Below are positions 23,967 to 33,424 of a DNA stretch of 64,000 bases, piece after piece; positions within the stretch are counted from its first letter, which is position 1; each line of letters begins with the position of its first letter. Source of the stretch: Calothrix brevissima NIES-22. Lineage in GTDB: Bacteria; Cyanobacteriota; Cyanobacteriia; Cyanobacteriales; Nostocaceae. The notes below the pieces were generated by a model, which was given only the letters and a program-made list of their open reading frames with translations, did not search any database and had not been told where the DNA came from. The position numbers and the translations under genes were made by a program. The stretch covers positions 3,781,083 to 3,845,082 of the forward strand of contig NZ_AP018207.1 in the NCBI RefSeq assembly GCF_002367995.1. The letters run 5' to 3'.

Positions 23967-26723
23967 TTATTGCCAATTGCCTACTAATACATAAGGTGCC
24001 CAATAATATGGATGGGGAGGAAGATTTTTTAACTCAGGAAAAGTTGGATTCGATTTTAAAGATTCTAAAAGCGATAATTGAGCCTTTCGCAGCGCTTCTA
24101 TTTGTTTAGTTCCTGGCTGCTTTAAGTGCTGATAAAATTCACCCATAAATACTGCAGTAGAAGTATCGCCCACAGGCCAAAGACTTGCAAGGGTACTACG
24201 TGCGCCTGAACGCACAGCCATACCAGCTAAACCTAAAACAGCGCGTTCGTCACCAGTAGCAGTTTCGCAAGCACTCAGCACTAATAGTTCTACTGTTGTA
24301 CCTGTTTCTTTTAACAAATTACTCAATTCATCAATACTAATACTTTGACCATCGCCAGTAATAATAAAATTACGCTGGGGATTTGAACTAAATAATCCAT
24401 GTGTTGCTAAGTGAACTACTGGGTAATTCTGTTGTAAGTTTTTCTGAATTGTTTTAGCAGTAAACTCTTGATTGAGTAACTTCTGGGAACCGGGAAAAGT
24501 TTGTTTAATTTGTTCTAATTCCTTAGGTACGTTAACTAGTGCGGCAAAAAATTCGCCTTGAATTTTAATTTGTTCGCTAACTCCAGCCGCTAATACTTTC
24601 AAATTTTGTCTTTGCAGTTTTTGTGGTGAAATTAATTGCAAGCTAGGAACCAAAGCAACGCTATATTTTTCAATGAGATATTTTTGTCCATCATACAAGG
24701 CTGCTATAGGTACTCGCTGCAATCTGCCATTTAATACGAAGACTAAATTTTGAATTTGGTTGCTGTTTAACTGATTCTCGAAAGGTTTAATTAACCAGTT
24801 ATAAACTTCTGCAAAAATTGGTAACAGTGTCTCAATATTTTCTTTTAACTCTCTGGGGTTAGGGTTAGATGTGGAGAAAATATTCCGGGCAGAGTTATTA
24901 ATACTACTGTTATCTAAATAATCATAAAGTTTGTCTAAAGTCTCATTGACTGCTGATTCTTGAATGGGAATTTTGACTTCTTGTAAGGGTTTTCCTGCTA
25001 AAGAAAGAATGACTTCTATTCTATCTGGTAACACAATAGGATAAATGACGGCGGCGGAGGGGTCAATATTATCAATTTGTACGGCTACATTTGTAGTCTC
25101 AGAACAAGGATCTTGAAAGAAGTTATCTAATTCGGCTAATTGTAGAGATTCGATAACTCTCCGCGCTAATTCTAAACGATCTTGAGCTTTTTTCGTCTCA
25201 GCTTTTTGCCGATTAAGGTTAGGATTGGGAACGATGAGGTAGTTTAATTCTTCATTGCTCAAATTTGATTTCAAGAGCAAATCAACTAATTCTATATATA
25301 CAGGTTTGACTTCTTGGATAAAATCAAATTGAACGTCTTGGTTATTAGCATTTAAATCGCTACGTAGAGATTGTAGTGTATTAAATGCTGCGGTGTAGGC
25401 TGCGATCGCGCCTTTGGAATTTCCCTGTTTTCTAAGTAAACCGCCTAATTGCGATTGCCATAAATAAGTAATTTCCCTAGCATCACCAGTAATATTTTGC
25501 TCTTGGGATAACATCAGCGCTTGCTGCGTCAGTTGAGTTGCTTGAGTTAATTCACCTTGTTGGCGGTAAAATTTCCCTAAATAGCCAAGAGCGTAGGCTT
25601 CGGCTCGTTTATCTTGTAAAGTTCGCGCCTGTTGTAGTGCATTCTTGAGTAAAGATTCTACCTCTGGTGTTTGGGCGCTGTGGAGTAGAGATTCAGCATA
25701 GTTAATCTGAGCATAAATTCCCGCACGACTGGGCGTCAAAGTCGCTAGTTGAGAAGGAATTTGATTTTGCAATGTTTGCGCATCTTGGCTCAACTGCAAT
25801 TGTAACTGCGAGTTAAAATCTTGGGCGCGTTGAATTAATTTTGCTTCCGAAAATCTCGTCCAAGAAGCAATACGGCGGTTGGTTTGTTCGTTCCACCATT
25901 CTTGGGTTTCTAGTAATAGCTGAAAATGATTGAGTTGGGCTTGAACTTGAGCAATTGCTGGCGCTGAAGCTATATTTGCTGCTTGCTGATAGTAGTTAAC
26001 AGCTTTTTGGTAAGGTGCTAGGGCATCAACAACAGATTTGCGGTCAATAATTTCTGTAACTAGATCATAATCCCAGCGATCGCGGATTTGATTGCCTAAT
26101 GCCCGTTCTGTATTCCCTAAACTCAATAGCACAGCGCTTTTTGCTGGCGATTCGGGAAGCGAGGATATACTTAACTGCAAAATTTCCTGGGATTTTTGCA
26201 ATAAACCTTGTCTGCGCAGTACATCACCCAAACTCTGTAAACCAATAACTTGAGTGCGAGTTAAAGAATCTGGCTTTTGAGTCAGATTTTTTTGCAGTTG
26301 CTCGATTTGGCTAGCGCTACAGTTAGGGTTAGGAATCGCAAAAACTTGAAGTAAAGTCTTGCAGGCTTTAGGATACAGCCCTAAATCTTGTAAAGCCTGA
26401 GATTTATTAATCAGGCTTTTCGTCATCCCTTCGCGATCGCCTATCTTCTCATAAGACTCAGCCGCTTGTTGCCATAACTGCGCTGCGCCTTCCAAATCTC
26501 CAGCATTGTAGCGCCGTTCCCCATCTCTAGCTAACTCCAAAGCACCAGCTTCAGCATTCTGCTGTGGACAAGGAGAGGCTGAAGAACAGCTTTGATTAGA
26601 TATAGCTTGTAAATTAAGGGAATGCGACCTAACGGGGATAGTAATGGTTGATAACAGTCCCAATAAGCCGGAAAAAATCAATATTAATAAACGATGGTAT
26701 TTTTTATAAATCATTTTTGTCAT
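23967..26723 (-). CDS. Secreted TPR-CHAT caspase-like protein (CHAT2)
   Basis: A 918-residue paralogue of CHAT1. A signal peptide (hydrophobic LLILIFSGLLGLLSTITI) is followed by a Cys-containing linker (CSSASPCPQQN), TPR-like repeats (about 60-480) and the CHAT domain (about 590-918). The catalytic His775 lies in VVHLATHGLFSS and Cys819 in LLVLSACETATGD; the end is YYWAPYVLVGNW. ATG 26723 overlaps the last unit of a GTCATTT array; ATG 26714 three codons on is an equally good start. It is the last gene of the minus-strand TpsA2-TpsB-CHAT2 cassette, 77 bp after TpsB. Confidence 0.87.
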   Translation of the reverse strand: MTKMIYKKYHRLLILIFSGLLGLLSTITIPVRSHSLNLQAISNQSCSSASPCPQQNAEAGALELARDGERRYNAGDLEGAAQLWQQAAESYEKIGDREGMTKSLINKSQALQDLGLYPKACKTLLQVFAIPNPNCSASQIEQLQKNLTQKPDSLTRTQVIGLQSLGDVLRRQGLLQKSQEILQLSISSLPESPAKSAVLLSLGNTERALGNQIRDRWDYDLVTEIIDRKSVVDALAPYQKAVNYYQQAANIASAPAIAQVQAQLNHFQLLLETQEWWNEQTNRRIASWTRFSEAKLIQRAQDFNSQLQLQLSQDAQTLQNQIPSQLATLTPSRAGIYAQINYAESLLHSAQTPEVESLLKNALQQARTLQDKRAEAYALGYLGKFYRQQGELTQATQLTQQALMLSQEQNITGDAREITYLWQSQLGGLLRKQGNSKGAIAAYTAAFNTLQSLRSDLNANNQDVQFDFIQEVKPVYIELVDLLLKSNLSNEELNYLIVPNPNLNRQKAETKKAQDRLELARRVIESLQLAELDNFFQDPCSETTNVAVQIDNIDPSAAVIYPIVLPDRIEVILSLAGKPLQEVKIPIQESAVNETLDKLYDYLDNSSINNSARNIFSTSNPNPRELKENIETLLPIFAEVYNWLIKPFENQLNSNQIQNLVFVLNGRLQRVPIAALYDGQKYLIEKYSVALVPSLQLISPQKLQRQNLKVLAAGVSEQIKIQGEFFAALVNVPKELEQIKQTFPGSQKLLNQEFTAKTIQKNLQQNYPVVHLATHGLFSSNPQRNFIITGDGQSISIDELSNLLKETGTTVELLVLSACETATGDERAVLGLAGMAVRSGARSTLASLWPVGDTSTAVFMGEFYQHLKQPGTKQIEALRKAQLSLLESLKSNPTFPELKNLPPHPYYWAPYVLVGNWQ

Positions 26724-26763
26724 TTGTCATTTGTCATTTGTCATTTGTCATTTGTCATTTGTC
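26719..26763. repeat. Six-unit GTCATTT heptamer array at the CHAT2 start
   Basis: Six perfect units, followed by CCTTGTC-type repeats up to about 26790. It occupies the TpsB-CHAT2 gap, removing any obvious ribosome binding site. Confidence 0.93.
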
Positions 26764-26800
26764 CCCCTTGTCTCCCTTGTCCTCCTTTTCCCCTAGCCCC

Positions 26801-28582
26801 TCAAAACGCTTTATACTCCAACTGAAAATACAAACCGTTGTCTTGCCATGTCCGCTTGTCGGTATCAATATTTACCAATGGTATACCCCAGTCAAAGCGG
26901 GCGGTGAATTGATCGCCCATTTGCCAAAGTAGTCCTAATCCTGTACCTGCTAGGGTATTAGTGTTGGGATTGTCTCTGCCTGTATTCCAAACAGTGCCAA
27001 AATCGATAAATGGCGTGACTTGTAAAGTTCCTTTAACTTCTGGGAAGCTGGCGACGGGTAATCGCAGTTCTGCAGAAGCAAAAAAGCCATTATCGCTGAG
27101 TAAAGCATCTTGGCGATAACCTCTTACTGTTCCTTGACCGCCTAGACTAAACTGTTCCAGGGAAAGTAGAGAAGTAGTGGCTAATTGTAGGTTAGAACGC
27201 AATAACAAAGTCGGCGCGATCGCATTTTGGCTATTTGGTTGACTGAGAAGGCGCAAATAAATCATTTGTCCCCGCCAGAGAAAATAACGGCTGTCTGGTT
27301 CGCTGTTATTAACTGTGGCGTTAAAGGCTCCAATTCCTAAGTTAAATTCCGAACGGGCGGCGAAAACTTCTTGGCGACTGCGTTGTAGCCATTCCTGAGC
27401 AAAACTTAATTCTGTTAACCTGGTTTCTCCTTGGTTGTCAGCGCCAGGAAATAAGGGAAATTCAACGCCTTGAATGGAAGAATTACTTTCTCTTCTGGCG
27501 GCGCTTAGACTTAATGTCAGTTCTTGGCTAATATCTGGGGTAGCTCTTTGCAGGATAGGTTGACGAAAAGATAGCTCAAACTCACGGGAATCTACCTCAA
27601 TATCTAAATCATTAAATGGTGGTTCAATAATGCGGTTATTGCTAATGCGATAGTTAAAACCTATACTGCCATTCCGAGCATTTATTGGTAAAGTATAACC
27701 ACCTTCAAAGCTATTGCTGCCATCGGTATTTTTATAAGTAAAATTAAAGCGATCGCCTAATCCTAAAAGGCTATTTTCCGATAAAGCGATACTCCGCTCT
27801 AAACTACCAACGCTAGGGTTACGGTTGTTATTTAAATTCAGTTGGGCGCTAAAGGTTTTCGCCGCTTTGACTGTAACTGTCAGGGAATTTACACCCGGAC
27901 GAGTGCCTGCGGTAAGTTCTGCGTCTAAGCTTTCAATTAGGGGATTGAGTTGCAAAAGTTGCAACGCTTCCTGGAGACGGTTAATATTAAGTGGTGTATG
28001 AGTGGCGATCGCAATGCGACTGCGAACATAATCAGGGTTCAAGCGTCCTTTGACGACGTTAACCTGAATATCCGATAAACTGCCTTCGACTACCTGAACT
28101 TTAACAGTTCCACCGCGAAATTCTTGGGCTGGGATATAAGCACCAGAGGTAATATAACCCTTTTGCACATAGAATTCAGTGATTTGATTAGCCGCCCTCA
28201 GCAGTTGTGCAAAAGAAATTGGTTTGCCAGTAAAATTAGCGATCGCTGAATTTAACTGTTCTTGATTAAATGCCGTATTTCCCACAAACTCAAACCTCTG
28301 CACCGTAATAGTTCCGGGAATATCCAAAACTTCATCCGGGGTTGGTGGTGGCGTTGGTTGTACTTGAATTGGTGGATTAGTCGGTGGTAGAGGGTTAGGT
28401 GGAGTTTGTTCCGGTGGTTTAGGGGTAACCGGATTAATCGACTGGGCGCAAGCAGAGTTTATCTGATACAGCAGATGCAACAATAGCATCACACTCACAC
28501 AAGGAGATAAATAACTTCTCTGTCGCCAAACATAAGTTCTCAAAGTACTTTTTAGACTATTATCTTGCATTCTCCTCTGCAA
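26801..28582 (-). CDS. TpsB outer-membrane pore (ShlB/FhaC/HecB family)
   Basis: A 593-residue outer-membrane transporter. After the signal region (SVMLLLHLLYQINSACA) comes a Pro-rich linker (about residues 50-85), then two POTRA domains (about 90-245; ITVQRFEFVGNTAFNQEQL and the following VEGSLSDIQV), then a 16-strand beta-barrel. The family motif VRGYRQ is present in GGQGTVRGYRQD, and FIDFGTVW matches the FxDxG motif. The terminal residue is Phe (LEYKAF), as expected for BAM recognition. It secretes TpsA partners; it is the only TpsB in the window and probably serves both TpsA1 and TpsA2. MQRRM and the Met five codons on are alternative starts. Confidence 0.9.
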   Translation of the reverse strand: MQRRMQDNSLKSTLRTYVWRQRSYLSPCVSVMLLLHLLYQINSACAQSINPVTPKPPEQTPPNPLPPTNPPIQVQPTPPPTPDEVLDIPGTITVQRFEFVGNTAFNQEQLNSAIANFTGKPISFAQLLRAANQITEFYVQKGYITSGAYIPAQEFRGGTVKVQVVEGSLSDIQVNVVKGRLNPDYVRSRIAIATHTPLNINRLQEALQLLQLNPLIESLDAELTAGTRPGVNSLTVTVKAAKTFSAQLNLNNNRNPSVGSLERSIALSENSLLGLGDRFNFTYKNTDGSNSFEGGYTLPINARNGSIGFNYRISNNRIIEPPFNDLDIEVDSREFELSFRQPILQRATPDISQELTLSLSAARRESNSSIQGVEFPLFPGADNQGETRLTELSFAQEWLQRSRQEVFAARSEFNLGIGAFNATVNNSEPDSRYFLWRGQMIYLRLLSQPNSQNAIAPTLLLRSNLQLATTSLLSLEQFSLGGQGTVRGYRQDALLSDNGFFASAELRLPVASFPEVKGTLQVTPFIDFGTVWNTGRDNPNTNTLAGTGLGLLWQMGDQFTARFDWGIPLVNIDTDKRTWQDNGLYFQLEYKAF

Positions 28583-28825
28583 CTCTGCGAATCTGCTTAA
28601 TATAAAAAATTTACTTTATTTCTGAGAAAATACACCTAAAATCCTCACATCTAAATACACAATGTCATTAATTCCTAGCGACTTGGCTGGTAAAACACTC
28701 TGCGAAACTTCGCGCTAACCTCCGCGTGCCTTTGCGTTTAAAAAGTTATTAACTTCTACAAAGCGATACTAACTAAGCCGATAATTGCACAGAACATTGT
28801 TAAGAAAGCTAAATGCCCATTGCCC

Positions 28826-31800
28826 TTACTGACAATCAGGTGAACCTAGCCCAGAATTATAAGGACTCGCATTAGGCGATTGACTAGCGAGAACCACCAC
28901 ACCTTGCTTATTCACATACCAACCTCTAGCCGGTAGGGGTAGTTGGGAAGTAGACTGCACCTCTGTAGCCGCCCTAGCAGCAGGCTCAAAACTAAATAAA
29001 GCAGCACTACTTAGCTGTTCGCTAGGACGAGGTGGTAAACCACCGCGCCCGGTAATAGTAAATTCGCTGCGATTTTGACTAGTAGTCGCGCGACAAGCTT
29101 GTGCTACCACTTGTTCCGGTTTGGCTACCTCTTGCGGTAAATCCACAACTTCAAAATTACTTTCCGCTTCTGGGGTGGTGATGCTGATTTGTCCAGCAAT
29201 ACCTAATTGAGAACTAGCGCTAATTTGACAAGTCGGACAGTTAAATAATCCTCTGGTGTTGATGCTGATATTACCACCTCTACCGGCAACAGCATCAGCC
29301 GTAATCTTACTTCCTTCTAGCAACGCTACAAAGTTAGCAGGGCTAAAGCCAGTAATCTTGATGTTACCTCCGTTACCAGTTCCCCCAGCCGTGGCAGATA
29401 TTTGGCTGTTATGGCGCATGAGTAAAGAACGTGTTTTCAGGGTAATGTTACCGCCTTCACCAGAGGTAGTAGCAGCAGAGATAGTGCCTTGATGATCTAA
29501 GAAGATGGAATTAGCCACTACTTGCATATTCCCAGCATTGCCAGTACCTAAACTTTGTACGTCAATTTTTGCCCCATCTCGCACAATTAACCTATCAGTA
29601 TAAATTCGGATATCCCCAGAAGCACCAGTAGCTATTAATTCTGGTAATGTAGCTCGACCTGCCGCCGCAGATATCCCACCTAATGTCAAATCTCCGACAG
29701 TGGTACCGCTCAGTTCAATAGATTCAGAAGCGTTAACAGTTAGGGTTCCCCCAATCCCCGCACCCAAGGTAGCAGTTGACGCATCTGCTCCTTCCCGGAG
29801 AATCAACTTTTTGGTATTAATTGTTAAATCGCCTGAGCGGGAAGCACTAAAACCCGTGGTTCCCAATCCGCTAGGAAATCTTGGATCGGGTAAGACTCCG
29901 GCAATTTCTACAGACTCGCTAGCATTAACAATGACATTGCCTCCAGGCCCCCCAAAGGGAATGACGCCAGCCGGGGTAGAAGTTCCTGTATTACTGCCAA
30001 TTACCCCTGTTTCTACAAATAGTTTGCCAGTGTCAATCCGCAAATCGCCGCCCCTTCCCGTACCAAAGGTACTATTGGTGTAGATTCCAGTTAACAACGC
30101 TGCCCCTATTGGTGTTCTTTGGATCTGAACGCTATCAGTTGCGTTAATGTCAATACTTCCACCTAGACCATTACCGAAGGTCGCACTGACGAAGGTAGCT
30201 CCATCCTGGAGTAATAATTGTTTGGTATCAATTTTAATGTTACCTGCCGTCCCTGTACTACCAATGACATTTCCTGTTTGAATGGCAGAACCATTTAAGT
30301 CAATGATATCGGAGGCAAAAATGTTCAGGTTGCCCCCGACACCCTGAGAAAATGTGAGGTTAGTTATGATACCACCATTACGCATCATTAAGGAGGGAGT
30401 CTGAAGATTGAGGTTACCGGAACTACCTGCACCAGAATTGCTCATAAAAATGCCAGTTCCGCGATCGCTCGGCTTCAGTGAACCCAACAAGGCTCCGACT
30501 TGAAAAGTTCCTTGCATTTCGGCAAATCCAGTACCGACTATTTCTACTGAGTCGGTGGCGCGAATATTAATATCTCCGCCGGTTCCATTACCAAATGTTG
30601 ACGCCGATAAAAAAGCGCGATCGCTAATTGTCAACTTACCCGTATCAATGATGATGTTTCCACCAGATCCGGCACCTTGATTGTCTGCTGTAATCGTACC
30701 TTGACTATTCAGTACAATCGCACCAGCATTTATCCGCAACGTTCCTGCATTGCCTGTGCCATCATTCTTGACTGTCACTAGGGCACCATCTGTGATTGTT
30801 AATTTTCCGGTATTAATTGTCACATCTCCAGAATTGCCGCTTGGTATAGGGGGCACTTGCAATAACTCTTGCAAGCTGGGATCGACAATGTTGCCTGATG
30901 AGATGATCAGACTGGGATTAACAGAACCAGGAACTTTTCCACTCACTTCTACTGCATCCGTAGCGTTAATTGTCACGCTACCAGCAGTACCGCTAGCTAA
31001 GGTAGAAGCATCGACTCTGCCACCATCTTTAACTACCAAACGCTGAGTATTAATAGTGACACTACCAGCCTTTCCCTCACCACCAGTAGCGGCTGATATT
31101 GAGCTGGGGGTGAAAATATCTGGTGTGACGCCTATTAGCTCTACCAACTTTGAGGCATTAATCGTCACATTACCGCCAGAACCTGTTCCAGCTGCACCAG
31201 CCGTGACAGAAGCAATACTCGCGCCGGACATTGCCGTTAACTGTTGTGTTGATATAGTTAGCCTACCCGCATCACCTGCCCCAAAAGTTGCTGCTGTAAT
31301 ATTGCTTAATTGCCTGGGGTTAACTGGCGAAAATCCTAATACTTTTACAGAATCGGCGGCATTAATCTCAACATTTCCCGCATTTGCACCAGTGTAAGTC
31401 ACCGCAGATATGGCGGCTCCATCTTGCACCAGCAACTTAGGGGTAGAAACCGTAATATCGCCGCTTTTACCACCGCCTATAGTTTCTGTAAATAAGTTGC
31501 TAGCAATTTGTCCATCAGCTGTGGTTCCCTGTAAAGTCAAGGATTCAGTGGCTTTGGCATTAATTCCCCCGGCAGCATCATCACCCAGGGTTTGAATTAA
31601 AACCACTGAGCCATCCTTAATGCTAATATTTCTTCCTTGCAACTGAATTGAGCCACTACCTAAACCGCTAGCATCTGCTAAGGCTTTTTGCGATAAAGAA
31701 ATATCCTGAAAGTTGCTTACTCCTTCATAGCCTAAATTCCAGCCTTGAGCAGTCGTATCTAGGTTGACTAAACCCCCAGCGACGCTACCTAATTCAATGC

Positions 31801-32497
31801 GTCCGCCTTTGGCTGTAACAATTCCACCCTCAAAGTTAATGTCACCACCCACTAAGGCGAGAGTCTTTCCTGGCTCTACCTTCAGTCCGGTACTATCGCC
31901 GATGGTAAATGGCGAGAACATCGGACTTTGTAAAGAAATGTTATGCCCATCGCCTTGGATATTGATTGCTTGTGGATTTTGCCCAAATTGCAAGCCAATG
32001 GGCACGCTAATAGTGAGTTGTGGGTTAACTGGATTACTAGCACTAAATTCTGCACCATCAGCAAATTTGACTTTTTCTGCCGTACTTGCTAAAAAAGAGC
32101 CACCTATATTGAGTTGGGCTTTGGGGCCAAAGTTAATCCCACTGGGGTTGATCAAGATAAAATTAGCACCATAATTTTCCCGGATCAGTCCATTAATGTT
32201 GGAGATCGATCCACCAGTGACTCGGCTGATGATATTAGTAACATTAGTTACATTATTTGCGTTCTTGAAAAAAGCCTCGCTACCCTCAAGTACAGAGAAG
32301 TCGCGAAAGCTGTGAAACAGGTTACTACCGGATTGTGTACCGCCTGTAATTTCCCAGAGGTTACCGGATTGTAAAACCTGACTATTGCTAGGAAGTGTGT
32401 TATCAGCAGATATTTGGGCGCTAGCAGGAAAACTAGCTATTAGACAGCAAATATAAACACTACCAGTAGCAACAATGTGGCTAGATATTTGTTTCAT
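28826..32497 (-). CDS. Two-partner-secretion exoprotein TpsA2 (filamentous haemagglutinin-type)
   Basis: A 1223-residue exoprotein. A signal peptide (ends ASFPASA) precedes a TPS domain with NLFHSFRDFSVLEG, IISRVTGG and NFILINPSGINFG, then about ten or eleven beta-helix repeats (VTINTGKLTITDGALV type). A conserved LLMRHNSQISATAG segment occurs, shared with TpsA1. The C-terminal segment (CRATTSQNRSEF, TITGRGGLPPRPSEQL, ending PDCQ) is homologous to that of TpsA1. It is the first gene of the minus-strand cassette; TpsB begins 243 bp downstream. Many long frames on the opposite strand are artefacts of the repeat composition. Confidence 0.9.
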   Translation of the reverse strand: MKQISSHIVATGSVYICCLIASFPASAQISADNTLPSNSQVLQSGNLWEITGGTQSGSNLFHSFRDFSVLEGSEAFFKNANNVTNVTNIISRVTGGSISNINGLIRENYGANFILINPSGINFGPKAQLNIGGSFLASTAEKVKFADGAEFSASNPVNPQLTISVPIGLQFGQNPQAINIQGDGHNISLQSPMFSPFTIGDSTGLKVEPGKTLALVGGDINFEGGIVTAKGGRIELGSVAGGLVNLDTTAQGWNLGYEGVSNFQDISLSQKALADASGLGSGSIQLQGRNISIKDGSVVLIQTLGDDAAGGINAKATESLTLQGTTADGQIASNLFTETIGGGKSGDITVSTPKLLVQDGAAISAVTYTGANAGNVEINAADSVKVLGFSPVNPRQLSNITAATFGAGDAGRLTISTQQLTAMSGASIASVTAGAAGTGSGGNVTINASKLVELIGVTPDIFTPSSISAATGGEGKAGSVTINTQRLVVKDGGRVDASTLASGTAGSVTINATDAVEVSGKVPGSVNPSLIISSGNIVDPSLQELLQVPPIPSGNSGDVTINTGKLTITDGALVTVKNDGTGNAGTLRINAGAIVLNSQGTITADNQGAGSGGNIIIDTGKLTISDRAFLSASTFGNGTGGDINIRATDSVEIVGTGFAEMQGTFQVGALLGSLKPSDRGTGIFMSNSGAGSSGNLNLQTPSLMMRNGGIITNLTFSQGVGGNLNIFASDIIDLNGSAIQTGNVIGSTGTAGNIKIDTKQLLLQDGATFVSATFGNGLGGSIDINATDSVQIQRTPIGAALLTGIYTNSTFGTGRGGDLRIDTGKLFVETGVIGSNTGTSTPAGVIPFGGPGGNVIVNASESVEIAGVLPDPRFPSGLGTTGFSASRSGDLTINTKKLILREGADASTATLGAGIGGTLTVNASESIELSGTTVGDLTLGGISAAAGRATLPELIATGASGDIRIYTDRLIVRDGAKIDVQSLGTGNAGNMQVVANSIFLDHQGTISAATTSGEGGNITLKTRSLLMRHNSQISATAGGTGNGGNIKITGFSPANFVALLEGSKITADAVAGRGGNISINTRGLFNCPTCQISASSQLGIAGQISITTPEAESNFEVVDLPQEVAKPEQVVAQACRATTSQNRSEFTITGRGGLPPRPSEQLSSAALFSFEPAARAATEVQSTSQLPLPARGWYVNKQGVVVLASQSPNASPYNSGLGSPDCQ

Positions 32498-32641
32498 TAT
32501 GTATCGGGGAAGATCAAACCCAGGGAAAAATTACTTAAATGTTTTTTAGTGTAAATTCAGTAAATTTAACTAAAAATAATCATAATATTATGAGTGTATA
32601 TTCAAGCCTAAATTTTGGTCAATAAAGGGAGTGAAGCAAAT

Positions 32642-33160
32642 ATGAATAAATGGCTATCTTGGATAACTATAGGAATGACTCCAATCTTTGCTTTGGGTGC
32701 GGTTACAGCAATCTCTACACCCAGCAAAGCTAGCAACGTCCAAGTCACCTGTAAGGCTAACACCAATACACCAACGGTAACTTTGACTTTGGTTCAAGGT
32801 GGAACTGCTAAAGAGTACAATATTTTGAATTTTCTTCCCCAATACTTCTCGGCTACAGATGCTTTACAAAAGTGTCAAAACACTGCTCAAACTTTACAGA
32901 ATATTTATGATACAGGTAGCTCTAAATATTTAACGACGGATAAGCTAAATAACCAACCTGTTGTTTGTGCGGTAGAACGCCGAGGCATTGGTTGCGATCA
33001 TTATAGTGCGCAAATTTTATTCAGTTTGAAACCATCTGACAACCCCTCTCAAGCTTTATACGAAATGTTAGGTAAGGATTTTAAACAAGCACAACGTCCC
33101 GATTCTCGGACTATTAGCCGTACTTATACGGAGACCAAACCTTTTTGGTGGCCGTTTTAA
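32642..33160 (+). CDS. COP23-domain secreted protein
   Basis: A 172-residue protein with a signal peptide (WITIGMTPIFALGAVTAI, cleavage near SKAS). The mature part has the COP23 pattern: CKANTNTPTVTL, CQNTAQTLQNIY, NNQPVVCAVERRGIGCDHYSAQILF, with four conserved Cys. COP23 is named for a circadian oscillating membrane-associated protein of cyanobacteria; the function is unknown. The start is placed at ATG 32642 because GGGAG lies nine bases upstream; an in-frame upstream start at 32615 lacks this. It is divergent from TpsA2. A 15-bp hairpin follows. Confidence 0.78.
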   Translation: MNKWLSWITIGMTPIFALGAVTAISTPSKASNVQVTCKANTNTPTVTLTLVQGGTAKEYNILNFLPQYFSATDALQKCQNTAQTLQNIYDTGSSKYLTTDKLNNQPVVCAVERRGIGCDHYSAQILFSLKPSDNPSQALYEMLGKDFKQAQRPDSRTISRTYTETKPFWWPF

Positions 33161-33231
33161 CTAAATATGCAAGAGAGAGCAGAAGCAGTAGTTAAGCTGT
33201 TACGCATTTAAACTGTATATTTTGCACTCAG

Positions 33232-33284
33232 ATAGTCAAAAGTCCATAGTTAATAGTCAAAGGCTAACTTGGACTTTTGACTAT
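33232..33284 (+). terminator. Hairpin downstream of the COP23 gene
   Basis: Perfect 15-bp arms ATAGTCAAAAGTCCA / TGGACTTTTGACTAT around a 23-base loop, 71 bp after the stop. It resembles the AAAGTCA heptamer family of this genome and may be a repeat-derived terminator. Confidence 0.5.
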
Positions 33285-33424
33285 ATATGATGTTGTCTCT
33301 GTTTCCTATCCTCTTTCTTCCATTCAGGAATATGATTAACTAAAACGTATTGAGTTATACCAACTATTGTTTTGGGAATCATTGGTTGTAAGTACACCTT
33401 TCCCAGAAAAATATTGGGTATTTT

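Noticed and set aside
29256-32374. Several 60-136-codon plus-strand frames opposite TpsA2
   Set aside because: They are antisense shadows of the repetitive beta-helix coding sequence, rich in Pro, Leu and Val, with no ribosome binding sites.
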